Assembly (NCBI GenBank): GCA_963844175.1
Contig: CAWJNE010000024.1
Span: 97,602 to 161,601 of the forward strand
Reading direction: 5' to 3'
Length of the DNA: 64,000 nucleotides
From: JALZMG01 sp963844175
GTDB lineage: Bacteria > Actinomycetota > Acidimicrobiia > Acidimicrobiales > Ilumatobacteraceae
Positions 45,401 to 55,232 of this stretch are shown here, one piece after another. The number at the start of each line of letters is the position of its first letter. Within the stretch, counting starts at the first letter, position 1. The position numbers were made by a program, and so were the translations under genes. The notes beneath the pieces were generated by a model, which was given only the letters and a program-made list of their open reading frames with translations, ran no database searches and was not told the DNA's origin.

Positions 45401-45962
45401 GATGGCCACCGGCGGTCTGTTCGGCGAGTGCTTCGGGCTGCAGCGGCGCGAGGCGCTGTGGGCCGTCGGCGCCGTGGCCCAGTCCCGCCCGGGCCGGATG
45501 GCCGGCGTCGTCACGGGCGCCGACGCCCCGTCGCTGCCCGGCATGTCGCCGGTCGAGGAAGCCGTCGCCGACCTGTGGGCCACCGGGGTGTCGCCCGACG
45601 GCCACCCGACCAGCTTCCTGCGCCAGCAGCTCGACGAGCTCGGTGTCGTCACGTCGCAGGGGCTCTGGGACGCCACACCGGGGGAGCGCGTCGTCGTGGC
45701 CGGCGTCGTCACCCACCGCCAGCGCCCGATGACCGCCCAGGGCACGACGTTCCTCAACCTCGAGGACGAGACCGGGCTGATCAACGTGGTCGTGTCCAAG
45801 GGCTGTTGGGCCCGCTTCCGCCGCGTCGCCCGCGAAGCGCCGGCGATGACGATCCGCGGCCGCCTCGAGCGGGCCGAGGGCGTGATCAACATCGTCGCCG
45901 ACCACCTCGCCCCTCTCGCCCTCCCCGGCAGCACCATGCACGCCAGCCGCGACTTCCGCTGA
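42416..45962 (+). CDS. dnaE2: Error-prone DNA polymerase III alpha subunit (one frame break)
   Basis: About 1181 residues. The N-terminal GFNNPSWTWSELEAAL is characteristic of DnaE2. A PHP domain follows (ELHCHSNFSFLDGAAHPEEL), then the polymerase core with PDIDIDIE (catalytic Asp residues), the GHxPGQQDAWSK region, helix-hairpin-helix and an OB-fold (TFLNLEDETGLINVVV). It is the mutagenic polymerase of the ImuA'/ImuB/DnaE2 system. The frame changes once near 43212-43222 (one surplus base). A palindromic element at 45149-45230 adds about 30 residues in frame just before the conserved VRLGIGSVRGVG, a place where the family has a short linker. Confidence 0.93.
45149..45230 (+). repeat. Palindromic element inserted in frame in dnaE2
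   Basis: Four copies of a 13-mer: CATCCGAGGGTTT at 45149, CATCGGAGGGTTT at 45167, and inverted AAACCCTCGGATG at 45201 and 45218. The inner pair extends to a 22-bp stem (45167-45188 with 45192-45213, one mismatch, 3-nt loop). The outer pair matches 13/13. G-runs follow (45231-45245). Confidence 0.9.
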
Positions 45963-46026
45963 ACCGCACCCCGCCGCTGGTGCCAGCACCCTTGACGCGA
46001 CCGCCGGCGTTCCGTACGACCAGAGA

Positions 46027-47688
46027 ATGAGCGGGCGGCTGCAGCTTCGACTGCGCGCGTCCGCGTCGGCGATCGCCACCGTCACCGCCAACCGCAGCTT
46101 GCGCCGTGCCCTGGTCTCGTTCGCGTCGGCGTGGACGGCCGAGCTCACCTTCACCGTGGCGCTGGGCGTGGTCGCCTTCCGCGACGGTGGGACGACGACC
46201 GTCGGGCTGGTCGTCTTCGCCCGCATGCTCTCGGCCGCCGTGCTGGCGCCGTGGGGGGCGGCGCTGGCCGACCGCTTCCGCCGGGAGCGGGTCCTGCGCT
46301 GGTCGTGCGTCGTGCGGGCGACGCTGCTCGCCGCCGCTGCGGCCACCCTGGCGCTCGACGGACCTGCCGTCGCCGTCTACGTCCTGTCCGTGGCCGCCAC
46401 GGGAGCGTTCGCCACGTACCGGCCGTCCCACTCGGCGCTGCTCCCGCTGCTCTGCGTGACACCGCTGGAACTGACCAGCGCCTACGTGGCCCGCGGGTTC
46501 ATCGCCGCCGTCGGCGCCCTTGTCGGCCCGGTCGTCGCCGCCGTCCTGCTCGGACTGGCCGAGCCGGCGACGGCCTTCGTCGTCGCCGCTGCACTGGCGC
46601 TGTGGTCGGGGTGGAGCCTCGTCGGCATCCGCTACGAGGCGCCGATCATCCCGTCCGGCGCGGCGGGCCGGATGACGCTCGCCGAGGTCGTGATGGGCGC
46701 GCGAGCGCTTGCGAGGTACCCGGAGGGCCGACTGCTGGCAGCCCTGGGTGCCGTGCAGACCTTCACCCGGGGATGCCTGAGCGTGCTGGTGCTCGTGCTG
46801 GCCATCGACCTGCTGGACGGCGGCGACGCCGAGGTCGGGATCCTCTCCGCGGCCATGGGCGTCGGCGCCGTCGGCGGGGTGGTCGGGATCGCCGTCATGA
46901 AGCGCCAGCGCGGGCTGGCCACGCTCCTCGGCATCGGGGTCGTGCTGTGGGCGGTGCCGCTGGCGATGATGGGGGCGGCCCCCCGGATGGTCGTCGTCCT
47001 CGTCGGGATGGTCGTGATCGGCATCGGGGATGCGCTGGTCGACGTCGGGCTGTTCACCCTGCCCGCCCGCCTGGTCCCCGACGACGTGCTGGCCCGCTGG
47101 TTCGGCGCGCTGGAGAGCGTGATCGCCGTGTCCGTGGCGATCGGCGCGCTCATCGTCACACCGCTCATCGCCGGCCTCGGCGCACGTTGGACCCTCGCCG
47201 TCGTCGGCCTCCTCGGCCCGTCGTTCGTGGCGGCGTCATGGCGCGCGCTGTGCAGGATCGACGCCAAGGTGCGCGTGCGCGATGACGCCATCGACGCGCT
47301 GCGGCGCGTGGCGATGCTCCGACCGTTGCCGATGCCGGCTATCGAAGCCCTCGCCGCGCGGTCGGAGCGTTCGACGGTGCGGGCCGGGCAGTCGGTGTTC
47401 GTCCAGGGCGATCACGGCGACCGCTTCTACGTGATCGAAGCGGGGACCGCCGTGGTGCAGCAGGACGGGCGGGAGATCGCCATGCTCGGTCCGGCCGACG
47501 GGTTCGGGGAGATCGCACTGCTGCACGACGTGGCGCGCACCGCAACGGTGAGCGCCGCCACGGACCTGACCGTGCGGTGGATCGATCGCCCGCACTTCCT
47601 CATGACCGTCAACGGCTACGCCTCGAGTGCGACGGCGGCGAGCACCGTTGCCGACGACCACCTCGCCCGCGACGAACGGACGCGCTGA
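46027..47688 (+). CDS. MFS transporter with C-terminal cyclic-nucleotide-binding domain
   Basis: 553 residues. About 12 hydrophobic helices fill residues 20-410, with the MFS loop DRFRRERVLR after helix 2. Residues about 435-540 form a cNMP-binding domain: GQSVFVQGDHGDRFYVIEAG, then the phosphate-binding cassette GFGEIALLHDVARTATV with the conserved Glu and Arg. This suggests transport gated by cAMP or cGMP (inference). A TACGAC 6 nt before ATG 46027 suggests a leaderless start. It sits 139 bp upstream of a class III cyclase gene on the same strand. Confidence 0.88.
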   Translation: MSGRLQLRLRASASAIATVTANRSLRRALVSFASAWTAELTFTVALGVVAFRDGGTTTVGLVVFARMLSAAVLAPWGAALADRFRRERVLRWSCVVRATLLAAAAATLALDGPAVAVYVLSVAATGAFATYRPSHSALLPLLCVTPLELTSAYVARGFIAAVGALVGPVVAAVLLGLAEPATAFVVAAALALWSGWSLVGIRYEAPIIPSGAAGRMTLAEVVMGARALARYPEGRLLAALGAVQTFTRGCLSVLVLVLAIDLLDGGDAEVGILSAAMGVGAVGGVVGIAVMKRQRGLATLLGIGVVLWAVPLAMMGAAPRMVVVLVGMVVIGIGDALVDVGLFTLPARLVPDDVLARWFGALESVIAVSVAIGALIVTPLIAGLGARWTLAVVGLLGPSFVAASWRALCRIDAKVRVRDDAIDALRRVAMLRPLPMPAIEALAARSERSTVRAGQSVFVQGDHGDRFYVIEAGTAVVQQDGREIAMLGPADGFGEIALLHDVARTATVSAATDLTVRWIDRPHFLMTVNGYASSATAASTVADDHLARDERTR

Positions 47689-47827
47689 TTGGCATCGCTC
47701 CGAGGTGGTCGCGTCCGATCTAGGCGCCGATCACGACGGAAAGACGACGCGAGTCACGTCCCGTTTCGCCGGTGGCGGGACGAGCGCACGGCGTGACCGG
47801 CGCAATCTCGCCGCACCCTCGGCGGCC

Positions 47828-50800
47828 ATGACGTACGTTTTCCACGTGGGCGGGGACGATCCACGGTATGGCGAGGCGGTCGTCGCGTTCCGTCAGGAAC
47901 GGTGGAGCGACACGATCCGTCGATGCGCGGAGGTCCTCGCCGCCCACCCCGAGCACACGGCCGCCCAGAACCTCTTCGCCAGCGCGCTGCACATGTTGCG
48001 CAACGAGCGTGATGATGATGCCCGCCTGAAGTTGCTCTCCGTCATGTGCGTCGACGTCGGTGGATCCAGTCGGCTGACCACGGTGCTCGGCCCCGAGCGC
48101 TGGCGGCGGCACCTGCTGGCGATCCAGTCCGTCGTTGCCCGCGCCGTCGCCCGCTTCGAGGGGTACATCCACAACTACGAGGGCGACGCCGTGCTCGGCT
48201 CGTTCTCGTTCCCTCGTCCGCACGAAGACGATGCCCGCCGCGCCGTGCTCTGCGGCCTGGATATCGTGTCGGAGTCCGCCGAGATCTCCCGGATCATCGC
48301 CGAGGAATGTCGTGGCGCCGGAAGTGACGACCGCTTCACGGTGCGCGTCGGCATCGACACCGGGCGCGTCGTCGTCGGACCGAGCGGCACCATGCCATCG
48401 GTCAACGCCGCCGACCTCGTTGGCGACGCCGTGAACTTCGCCGCCCGCTTGCAACACCACGCCGGCCGGTCCGGTGTGGCGATCAGCGAACGCACGCTTG
48501 AGTTCGTGCGCGGGTTCTTTCGCACGGAGCCGGAGGGTCCCCTGCACCTGCGCAGCTTCGAACCGCAGGTGATCCACCACGTGTTCGGATCGACAGCAGC
48601 CGAGGACCGCTTGCAGGCGACTGCCCATCGGACGCCGATGGTGGGGCGGACTGCGGAGATCGAGCGTCTCACCGAGGCGTGGTCCGAGGTCGGAGCCGGC
48701 GGCCGGCGGACTGTGATGCTGCGTGGCGAGGCCGGCGTGGGGAAGTCGCGCCTCGCCGAGGTGGTCGTCGACCTCGTGCGGACGGCCAGTCGCCCCGTCA
48801 TCGAGTTGCGGTGTTCGTCGCTGATGCGGGCCAGTGCCTTCGGTCCCATCGGCGCGCTGTTGCATCGTTTCCTCGCCCTCGATCACGCCGAGCGCCCGCT
48901 CACGACTGATGTGGTCGAACGTCGACTGCGAGATGCGACCGGCACCACCTTCGCCGATTGGATGCCAAAGATCGTCACCCGGCTGGTCGGCGTCGACGCA
49001 GCTCACGACCTGTTGCCCGACGAGCTGCGGGCGATGTCGTTCCGGGCGATGATCGAGCTGCTCCACGCCGCAGTCCGGGCGGGGCCCACGCTCCTGCTCG
49101 TCGAGGACGTGCACGAGGCCGATCCGAGCACCCTGGAACTCCTCAACCTGCTCGGTGTCGACCACGACCTCGCCGGTCAGATGACCGTCATGACGTCGCG
49201 CCACGAGGTGGACGGGTTGCTGGCGCCCTACGAGCCGATGCAGATCGGCCCACTCGCACCCGACGAGACGCGCGACCTCGTGCACCACCTGCTCGAGCGA
49301 CCGGATGCGCGCATCGTCGCCGAGTTGGCCGACCGCTGCGACGGTGTGCCGTTGTTCGCCGAGGAGCTGTGCTTGCGCGCCGAGCCGGCTGGATCACTTG
49401 TGCCGGTCACCCTCGAATCGGTCTTGATGAGCCGGCTGGATGCCCTCGACGACGATGCCGTCGTCGTGGCCGAGCATCTGGCCGTTTTCGGCGGCGAAGC
49501 GACTGACGACGTGCTAACGGGACTCGTCGACCTCGACGGAGCCCGGCTCAGGACATCTATCGAACGGCTGCTCAGCCAGCGCATCGCCACGGCCGATGTC
49601 GGGACCACTCGTCCGACCTACGCGTTTCGCCACGCCCTGGTCGGTGCAGTGGTGTATGACCGGATGCTCGGGTCGATCCGCCGCAGCACGCACCAGCGAT
49701 GCGCGCGGTTGCTCAGCGGGCGGGCGGGCGCCGGCGAGCCGGTTCGTCCCGAGCTGATCGCCGAGCACCACGTGGCCGGCGGCGAGCCCGAGGCGGCGTT
49801 GATCTGGTGGCAGCGGGCAGGCGAGCGGGCGGCGGCCGCGGCGGCCCATAACGAGGCGGCGCAGCATTTCGAGCGGGCATTGTCGGTCGTCGCCGCCAAG
49901 GAGGCTGGGCACGAGCGCGACCTGTTGCAATTCGGCCTCGAACTGCAGCTCGGCCTCAGCCGGTCGGCCGCCCGTGGCTACGCCTCGCCACAAGCGTTCG
50001 AAGCGTTCTCCCGGGCGCAGCAGCTCACCGGGCGGTTGCCGAAGGTGGCGGCGCTGATCCCGGCGATGTGGGGCCTGTGGTCGTTCCACCTCATCCGTGG
50101 CGACCTGCGAGCGGCGAGCTCGATCCTCGGTGAGAGCGTCTCGCTGGCCGCCGACGGCGACGAAACCGACCGGGCACTGGTCGCAGGGATCGTCGGGACA
50201 CAGCGGCTGTTCGAGGGGAAGTTCCTCGACGCCACGGCGTCACTCGAGCACGGCAAGGCGGCGGTCGGTCCCGGAGCGCTGCTGATTCCGCAGGACCCGA
50301 GCCTCGCCGCGCAATGCCAGCTGGCGATCGCGCTCTGGCACACCGGACGCACGCTCGCTGCGCGCGTCGAGATTGAAGCGTGCCTGGCGTCGGCGGACGT
50401 CGCGGATTCGCCACGGGCCGACTTCACGCGCGCCTTCGTCTACAGCTACGCGGCCTGGCTGCTCGAGCTGATCGGCGACAGTGAGCGGGCGTTCGAGCTG
50501 GCCGACAGCGCCGGCCGAGTGGCCGTCGAGCGTCACTTCGCCACGTGGCAGGTCGCCGCCGGGTTGCACATGGCGTGCGCCCGCGGCGCGCTCGGCCACG
50601 TCGGCGAGGCGATCGAGGGGATCACCTCGCTGCTGCACGTGTGGCGAGAGCTGGGTGGAGCGGCGCTGATGGTGCCGTACTTCCTGGCCCGCCGGGGTTG
50701 GGCGCACCTCGCCAGCGGCGATGCGGACGCGGCAGCCGATGACGCCGCCGGCGGACTGAGCGTCGCTGCGTCGACCGGCCAGGGCTTCCACGACGCCGAG

Positions 50801-51079
50801 CTGTTGCGCCTGCTCGGCAGCGCCCAGGCGGCCGCGGGTGCGCCACCAGCACGCTCGCTGGCGACCCTCCACCTCGCCGAACAGCTGGCCCGCGATCAGG
50901 TCGCCGTCACCATCGCCGGGCGAGCGATGCTGCGCCGCCAGGCCCTCGGTGCCCAGCTGGGCGAGGACGAGATCAGATCCATCGTCGCCATGCTCGACGA
51001 CGACCCGGAGGACCCAACCTGCGCGGCATTGGTCGACATCACGACCGGTGCCGCCCCGACCACCACGGTGAGGCCATGA
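47828..51079 (+). CDS. Class III nucleotidyl cyclase-ATPase-TPR regulator
   Basis: 1083 residues. After about 55 TPR-like residues, a class III cyclase domain (about 65-255) shows SVMCVDVGGSSRL (first metal Asp), YEGDAVLGSF (second metal Asp), VRVGIDTGRVVVG and DAVNFAARLQ, so it looks active. A STAND-type ATPase follows (GEAGVGKSRL near residue 300, LLLVEDVHEAD near 425), then a long TPR region. No DNA-binding domain is visible. The start may instead be GTG 47846, 6 nt after TACGTT. The stop overlaps the next gene (ATGA), so this signalling protein is the first gene of the metabolic operon. Confidence 0.88.
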   Translation: MTYVFHVGGDDPRYGEAVVAFRQERWSDTIRRCAEVLAAHPEHTAAQNLFASALHMLRNERDDDARLKLLSVMCVDVGGSSRLTTVLGPERWRRHLLAIQSVVARAVARFEGYIHNYEGDAVLGSFSFPRPHEDDARRAVLCGLDIVSESAEISRIIAEECRGAGSDDRFTVRVGIDTGRVVVGPSGTMPSVNAADLVGDAVNFAARLQHHAGRSGVAISERTLEFVRGFFRTEPEGPLHLRSFEPQVIHHVFGSTAAEDRLQATAHRTPMVGRTAEIERLTEAWSEVGAGGRRTVMLRGEAGVGKSRLAEVVVDLVRTASRPVIELRCSSLMRASAFGPIGALLHRFLALDHAERPLTTDVVERRLRDATGTTFADWMPKIVTRLVGVDAAHDLLPDELRAMSFRAMIELLHAAVRAGPTLLLVEDVHEADPSTLELLNLLGVDHDLAGQMTVMTSRHEVDGLLAPYEPMQIGPLAPDETRDLVHHLLERPDARIVAELADRCDGVPLFAEELCLRAEPAGSLVPVTLESVLMSRLDALDDDAVVVAEHLAVFGGEATDDVLTGLVDLDGARLRTSIERLLSQRIATADVGTTRPTYAFRHALVGAVVYDRMLGSIRRSTHQRCARLLSGRAGAGEPVRPELIAEHHVAGGEPEAALIWWQRAGERAAAAAAHNEAAQHFERALSVVAAKEAGHERDLLQFGLELQLGLSRSAARGYASPQAFEAFSRAQQLTGRLPKVAALIPAMWGLWSFHLIRGDLRAASSILGESVSLAADGDETDRALVAGIVGTQRLFEGKFLDATASLEHGKAAVGPGALLIPQDPSLAAQCQLAIALWHTGRTLAARVEIEACLASADVADSPRADFTRAFVYSYAAWLLELIGDSERAFELADSAGRVAVERHFATWQVAAGLHMACARGALGHVGEAIEGITSLLHVWRELGGAALMVPYFLARRGWAHLASGDADAAADDAAGGLSVAASTGQGFHDAELLRLLGSAQAAAGAPPARSLATLHLAEQLARDQVAVTIAGRAMLRRQALGAQLGEDEIRSIVAMLDDDPEDPTCAALVDITTGAAPTTTVRP

Positions 51080-52185
51080 GCGATCTCCCAGCGTACGCGG
51101 ACCGACCAGGCGAGCAGGTCTTCGGCCCGCCCTACTGCGCCGAGAATGCCCGGTTGCACCTGCTGTTCGTCGACGCCGACCCGGACAAGATCGACGACCT
51201 GCTCGACGCAAGCCTCAACCAGGTCGGCGGTGGCCGGATCGGCGGGGGAGCACCGTTCTACGCCACCGGTCAACGGCTGCTGATCATGCTTGCCGAGATC
51301 GAGAAGATGCACTCCCAAGCCGACGGCTACCTCGCACACGTAAAAGATCCACGCAAGCGCAACGACGTCCGTGGGGCGCAGGCGAGGCTGACCGACGCGG
51401 ATTGGGTCAGCGAGGTGGAGCTCGGGTTCTGGGTGCCGGTCAGCCGCATCGTCTACGGGCGGCGGTCGCCCGGCTTCTACCTCCCGTTCGTGTTCAACGA
51501 CAGCCCGGCGTCCGTCGTGACCGGACGCGAGGTCTACGGTTACCCGAAGCAACTGGCCACCTTCGCCGACTCCACCGGTGCCCGAATCGAACCCGGGACG
51601 GCGCCGCTGGGAACGGTCGAGGTGAGCGCGTTTCACCGGCCCAGTGCCAACGACCACAAGTACACGTCGTCCCTGTTGGTCACCATCACGTTGGACCACC
51701 AGCGCCGGCCACTGGGCGGGTCGACATCCGGCGTGGACGCCGACGGCTCGCCGCTCTGGAAGTTTGCCGTCAAGGCGGCGCTCGAGCAGACGTCCAAACC
51801 GCGTCCCAGGCTGCGGTTCGCCGCGCCACCCCCACCGGATGGTGGCGGCCGACCTGGAGCGTCCCGTGATGGCGACTGGAACGCGTTCCTCGACGACATG
51901 GTCAACAGCGCGCCCCTGTACTTCCTGCGCCAGTTCCGCGACCCGGTGGAACCGACGCGGGCCACGATCCAGGACATCATCGCCGCACGATTCGTCATCC
52001 AGCGCCTCCCAACCGTCACCGACGTGCCGAATGGAGGGACGATCACCTTCGCAGAATCGGCGACCCTCGATCTTCCGGCCGCACTGGGACTGCACATGGA
52101 CGGGAGCCGGACGGTGCCGGTCCAGCAGACGGTGATCATCGAAGGCCTCGACTTCACCGTCGACCTCGGCAAGGTGATGGCCTGA
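51076..52185 (+). CDS. Acetoacetate decarboxylase-like enzyme
   Basis: 369 residues. The superfamily signature GREVYGYPKQLA (near residue 155) includes the position of the Schiff-base lysine, preceded by GFYLPFVFNDSPASVV. Members outside true acetoacetate decarboxylase catalyse aldol, dehydration or other Schiff-base chemistry, so the reaction is open. It is translationally coupled to the cyclase gene and 3 bp from the flavoprotein. Confidence 0.8.
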   Translation: MSDLPAYADRPGEQVFGPPYCAENARLHLLFVDADPDKIDDLLDASLNQVGGGRIGGGAPFYATGQRLLIMLAEIEKMHSQADGYLAHVKDPRKRNDVRGAQARLTDADWVSEVELGFWVPVSRIVYGRRSPGFYLPFVFNDSPASVVTGREVYGYPKQLATFADSTGARIEPGTAPLGTVEVSAFHRPSANDHKYTSSLLVTITLDHQRRPLGGSTSGVDADGSPLWKFAVKAALEQTSKPRPRLRFAAPPPPDGGGRPGASRDGDWNAFLDDMVNSAPLYFLRQFRDPVEPTRATIQDIIAARFVIQRLPTVTDVPNGGTITFAESATLDLPAALGLHMDGSRTVPVQQTVIIEGLDFTVDLGKVMA

Positions 52186-52188
52186 CCG

Positions 52189-54399
52189 ATGGCGCCGGCC
52201 CCCCACGTGCACATCCTCGGTGGGGGAGTGGGGTCGATGACGGCGGCCTACCACCTGAGCGGCGACGGCTGGCAGCAGCGGTTCGCCGGGATCACGGTGC
52301 ACCAGCTGGGATGGCGACTTGGCGGGAAGGGGGCGAGCGGGCGCAACTCCGAGGCGTCGGATCGCATCGAGGAGCACGGCCTGCACGTGTGGTTCGGGTT
52401 CTACGAGAACGCCTTCCGCATGCTCGACGCCTGCCATCGCGAGCTCGACGTGATGAAGACATACGGAGATCGGCTGGCGCGGTGGCCGACCCACTTCGAC
52501 TCGGTGGGGGCGGCGTTCCACCCGGTGCACCGCGTCGGGTTGATGGAGGACGCCAACCGATCGTGGCGACCGTGGGTCGCCGACTTCCCACCTCGTCCGG
52601 GCCAGCCGTGGGATCGCGATCTGCGCCGCGAGCCGGCGACGTGGACCGCCGGCATCATCCTGCGCGACTACCTCCAGCAGTTCGTCGAGCTCGGACGCAC
52701 GATCGTGCGCAGCCTGGAAGGCGGGTTTCAGGGTGAACGCCGGCAACGCCTCGGTGTCGTCAACGCCATCGACGCCGTCGATGCGGTGCTCGGCCGGTTC
52801 AACCGGATCGTGGAGTCGACGGTCGAGGGTGGCGCAGCGTCGGCGATACCGCTCAAGCATCTTCGGCGCTGGCTGACCGAGTACGGACCCGGGTTGGAGC
52901 GGGCGCTGGCCACGGTCGACCTGGTCCTCGACACCGTCGCGCGCCAGGCCAGCCGAGCGATGCGGCAGAACGAGGAGGTCCGCCGCCTCTGGGCGATCGT
53001 CGACCTCGTGCTGGCCGTCGCCCGCGGATTGCTGGGCGACAGGGTGGCGGACGAGCGCACGCTCGACGCCCTGGACGACGTGGAGTTCAGCGAGTGGCTG
53101 TTCCGCCACGGTGCCGCCGAGGAGTCGATCCGCGGTCCCTTCGTGCGGGCCGTCGTGTACGACCTCGCCTTCGCCTACGCCGGCGGCGACGCGAGACGCC
53201 CGGCCTGTGGGGCGGCCACCGCGATCCGCGGGCTGCATCGGCTGCTGTTCACGTATCGCGGCGCCTTGCTGTGGAAGCTCAACGGAGGGATGGGCGATGT
53301 GGTGTTCGCGCCGCTCTACGAGCTCCTGGTCAAGCGCGGCGTGCAGTTCGACTTCTTCCATCAGATCACCGACCTGGTCGCCGACGGCTCCCGGATCACG
53401 AACATCAAGTACCGCCAGCAGGTCCCCCCCGAGGCGCCGCCGGACGGCGAGCGGGAGCGGATCGCCGCGGCACGTCAGTCGCTGGTGCAGGTGCAGCTCG
53501 ACGAGCCCTACGGAGTCGGGCTGTGCTGGCCGTCGCATCCGTCGCTTCCGCCCGATGCCACAAACATCGACGAACGGGCGCGTCGCCTGGAGAGCACGTG
53601 GTGGCGGGACGGCAAGGAGCATCAGCTCGCGGTCAGTGACGACATCGTCGTGCTGGGCATCTCCATCGGTGCGCTGCCGTACGTCGCAAGCGACCTGATC
53701 CGGCGCCGACCGCAGTGGAGCCGCGCGGTCGACGCAGTGAAGACGGTGCCGACGGAGGCGTTGCAGCTCTGGGTGCGACCGAGCTCCGAACAGCTCGGCT
53801 GGGAACCCGATGCCATCGTCGGCGGGTTCGGCAAGCCGTTCGACACGTGGTCCGACATGCCCGGTCCGCTGGCGGTCGAGCCGCACGGCGAGCGGCCAGG
53901 CTCGCTGGCCTACTTCTGCAGCGTGATCGACCTGTCGGAAGAGAATCCGTCCCAGTTGCCGTTGCTCGACGAGGTTTCGCTGAGGGCGGCGTACGCATCG
54001 GCATGGAAGCGGGCGACCGAGCAGCTGCAGCTCGACGTCGACGTGCACGTGCGGCGGCGCCTCCCATTGCTGTGGCCGGGTTCGTCGGCGCGAGCCAGCA
54101 AGGGTGGTGGCAAGCAGCCGACCCAGGGCCGGCCCATGCTGGACATCGAGGTCGATCGGTACGAACGGGTCAACGTCGATCCGACCGAGCGATACGTCCT
54201 GTCTGTGCCGGGCAGCCGTTCGGCCCGCCTGCGCCCGGACGAGTCGGGCTTTTCGAACCTCTTCCTGGCTGGTGACTGGACGGAGTGCACGCTCGATGCC
54301 GGGTGCGTCGAGGCCGCCGTCATCTCCGGGATGATGGCGGCACGGGCGATCCTGCGAGACCACGAGATGATCATCATCGGCGAGCGAGCGGGCCGATGA
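52189..54399 (+). CDS. Desaturase-like FAD/NAD(P)-binding oxidoreductase
   Basis: 736 residues. The N-terminal dinucleotide-binding fold is HILGGGVGSMTAAYHLS, followed by GWRLGGKGASGRN, the second part of the FAD site in carotenoid desaturase and amine oxidase families. The C-terminal FAD motif is NLFLAGDWTECTLDAGCVEAA. It is longer than phytoene desaturases (about 500) because of a helical insert around residues 150-330. A polyprenyl synthase at the end of the operon suggests an isoprenoid substrate (inference). Confidence 0.8.
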   Translation: MAPAPHVHILGGGVGSMTAAYHLSGDGWQQRFAGITVHQLGWRLGGKGASGRNSEASDRIEEHGLHVWFGFYENAFRMLDACHRELDVMKTYGDRLARWPTHFDSVGAAFHPVHRVGLMEDANRSWRPWVADFPPRPGQPWDRDLRREPATWTAGIILRDYLQQFVELGRTIVRSLEGGFQGERRQRLGVVNAIDAVDAVLGRFNRIVESTVEGGAASAIPLKHLRRWLTEYGPGLERALATVDLVLDTVARQASRAMRQNEEVRRLWAIVDLVLAVARGLLGDRVADERTLDALDDVEFSEWLFRHGAAEESIRGPFVRAVVYDLAFAYAGGDARRPACGAATAIRGLHRLLFTYRGALLWKLNGGMGDVVFAPLYELLVKRGVQFDFFHQITDLVADGSRITNIKYRQQVPPEAPPDGERERIAAARQSLVQVQLDEPYGVGLCWPSHPSLPPDATNIDERARRLESTWWRDGKEHQLAVSDDIVVLGISIGALPYVASDLIRRRPQWSRAVDAVKTVPTEALQLWVRPSSEQLGWEPDAIVGGFGKPFDTWSDMPGPLAVEPHGERPGSLAYFCSVIDLSEENPSQLPLLDEVSLRAAYASAWKRATEQLQLDVDVHVRRRLPLLWPGSSARASKGGGKQPTQGRPMLDIEVDRYERVNVDPTERYVLSVPGSRSARLRPDESGFSNLFLAGDWTECTLDAGCVEAAVISGMMAARAILRDHEMIIIGERAGR

Positions 54400-54433
54400 A
54401 CGGACGGGCTGGCTGGGCGTACGAGGAGGACCG

Positions 54434-55232
54434 ATGAACGCACCGATCGGAACGAAGGACGGCGGCGATCGCCAACTGATCGCACGAGCGACCGAGGTCG
54501 CCGCTGTCGTCGCGCAGCGCGGTCTCGAGACCGTCGTGTCCTACATGGAGTCCAACGCCGACGATCTGAACCGGGCGCTCGAACTCTCGGCGCAAGGCGT
54601 CGCGGCGTCGACGCAGCAGGCCCAGCGAGTCGGCGACGCCGAGATCACCAGCTTCGAGAAGGCGGTCATTGACTTCGTCGACGCCGTGGCGCCGAGGATC
54701 ACGTTGGCCGCGGCGCGCATCATCACGGGCAACACGAAGATGACGAGCCGCGGCCCGCGTCGAGAACGCGGTGGCGGCGATGCGCGAGATCGGGCGCCTC
54801 GGCATCTCCTTGCTCAACGAGAGCGCTGCTGGGTCTGCGCCCTCAGCGCCCGACGAACGTGCGCGTGAGGTGATCGAGTTGACGGTCCCGATGACGGACC
54901 CCGCCGTCGAACTGCGACTCATCAACGACGGCGCGACGATCGAGAGCGCCCAGATGAAGGCCGTCGAGTTCGGCATCACGCCGCTGATCGGTGGTCGTGC
55001 GGTCGTCGGCGGACGGCTCAAGTACCGGCGCCGAAAGCTGGCCGAAGGCAAGGACCACGTGATTTCGCTTGTGTTGCCCGATGGGACGGAGGAGGGCGTG
55101 TACCGGGGGACGCTGTTCGCGACCTACAACGAGCGACTGATCACGTCGACCGATCTTGTGCTCACCCTCGTCGACACGGGCGTGGATCGCCTCGTCGCGG
55201 ACGGCGCACCGACACCGGTCGTCGCGTCGTGA
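54434..55232 (+). CDS. Uncharacterised operon protein (one frame break)
   Basis: About 265 residues after repair; no family recognised. The first 140 residues are helical (RATEVAAVVAQRGLETVVSY, with Gln/Ala-rich helices) and the rest is beta-rich (IELTVPMTDPAVELRLINDG..., GVYRGTLFATYNERLITSTD), like an immunoglobulin-type domain. No signal peptide. The frame changes near 54746-54752; removing one C joins KMTS to AARVENAVAAMREIG. A strong GAGGAGGA site precedes ATG 54434. It overlaps the polyprenyl synthase start by 4 bp, so it belongs to the pathway. Confidence 0.7.

Noticed and set aside
50896..54363. 1155-codon minus-strand open frame
   Set aside because: Antisense shadow of the decarboxylase-like and flavoprotein genes; Arg/Pro/His-rich composition and no motifs.
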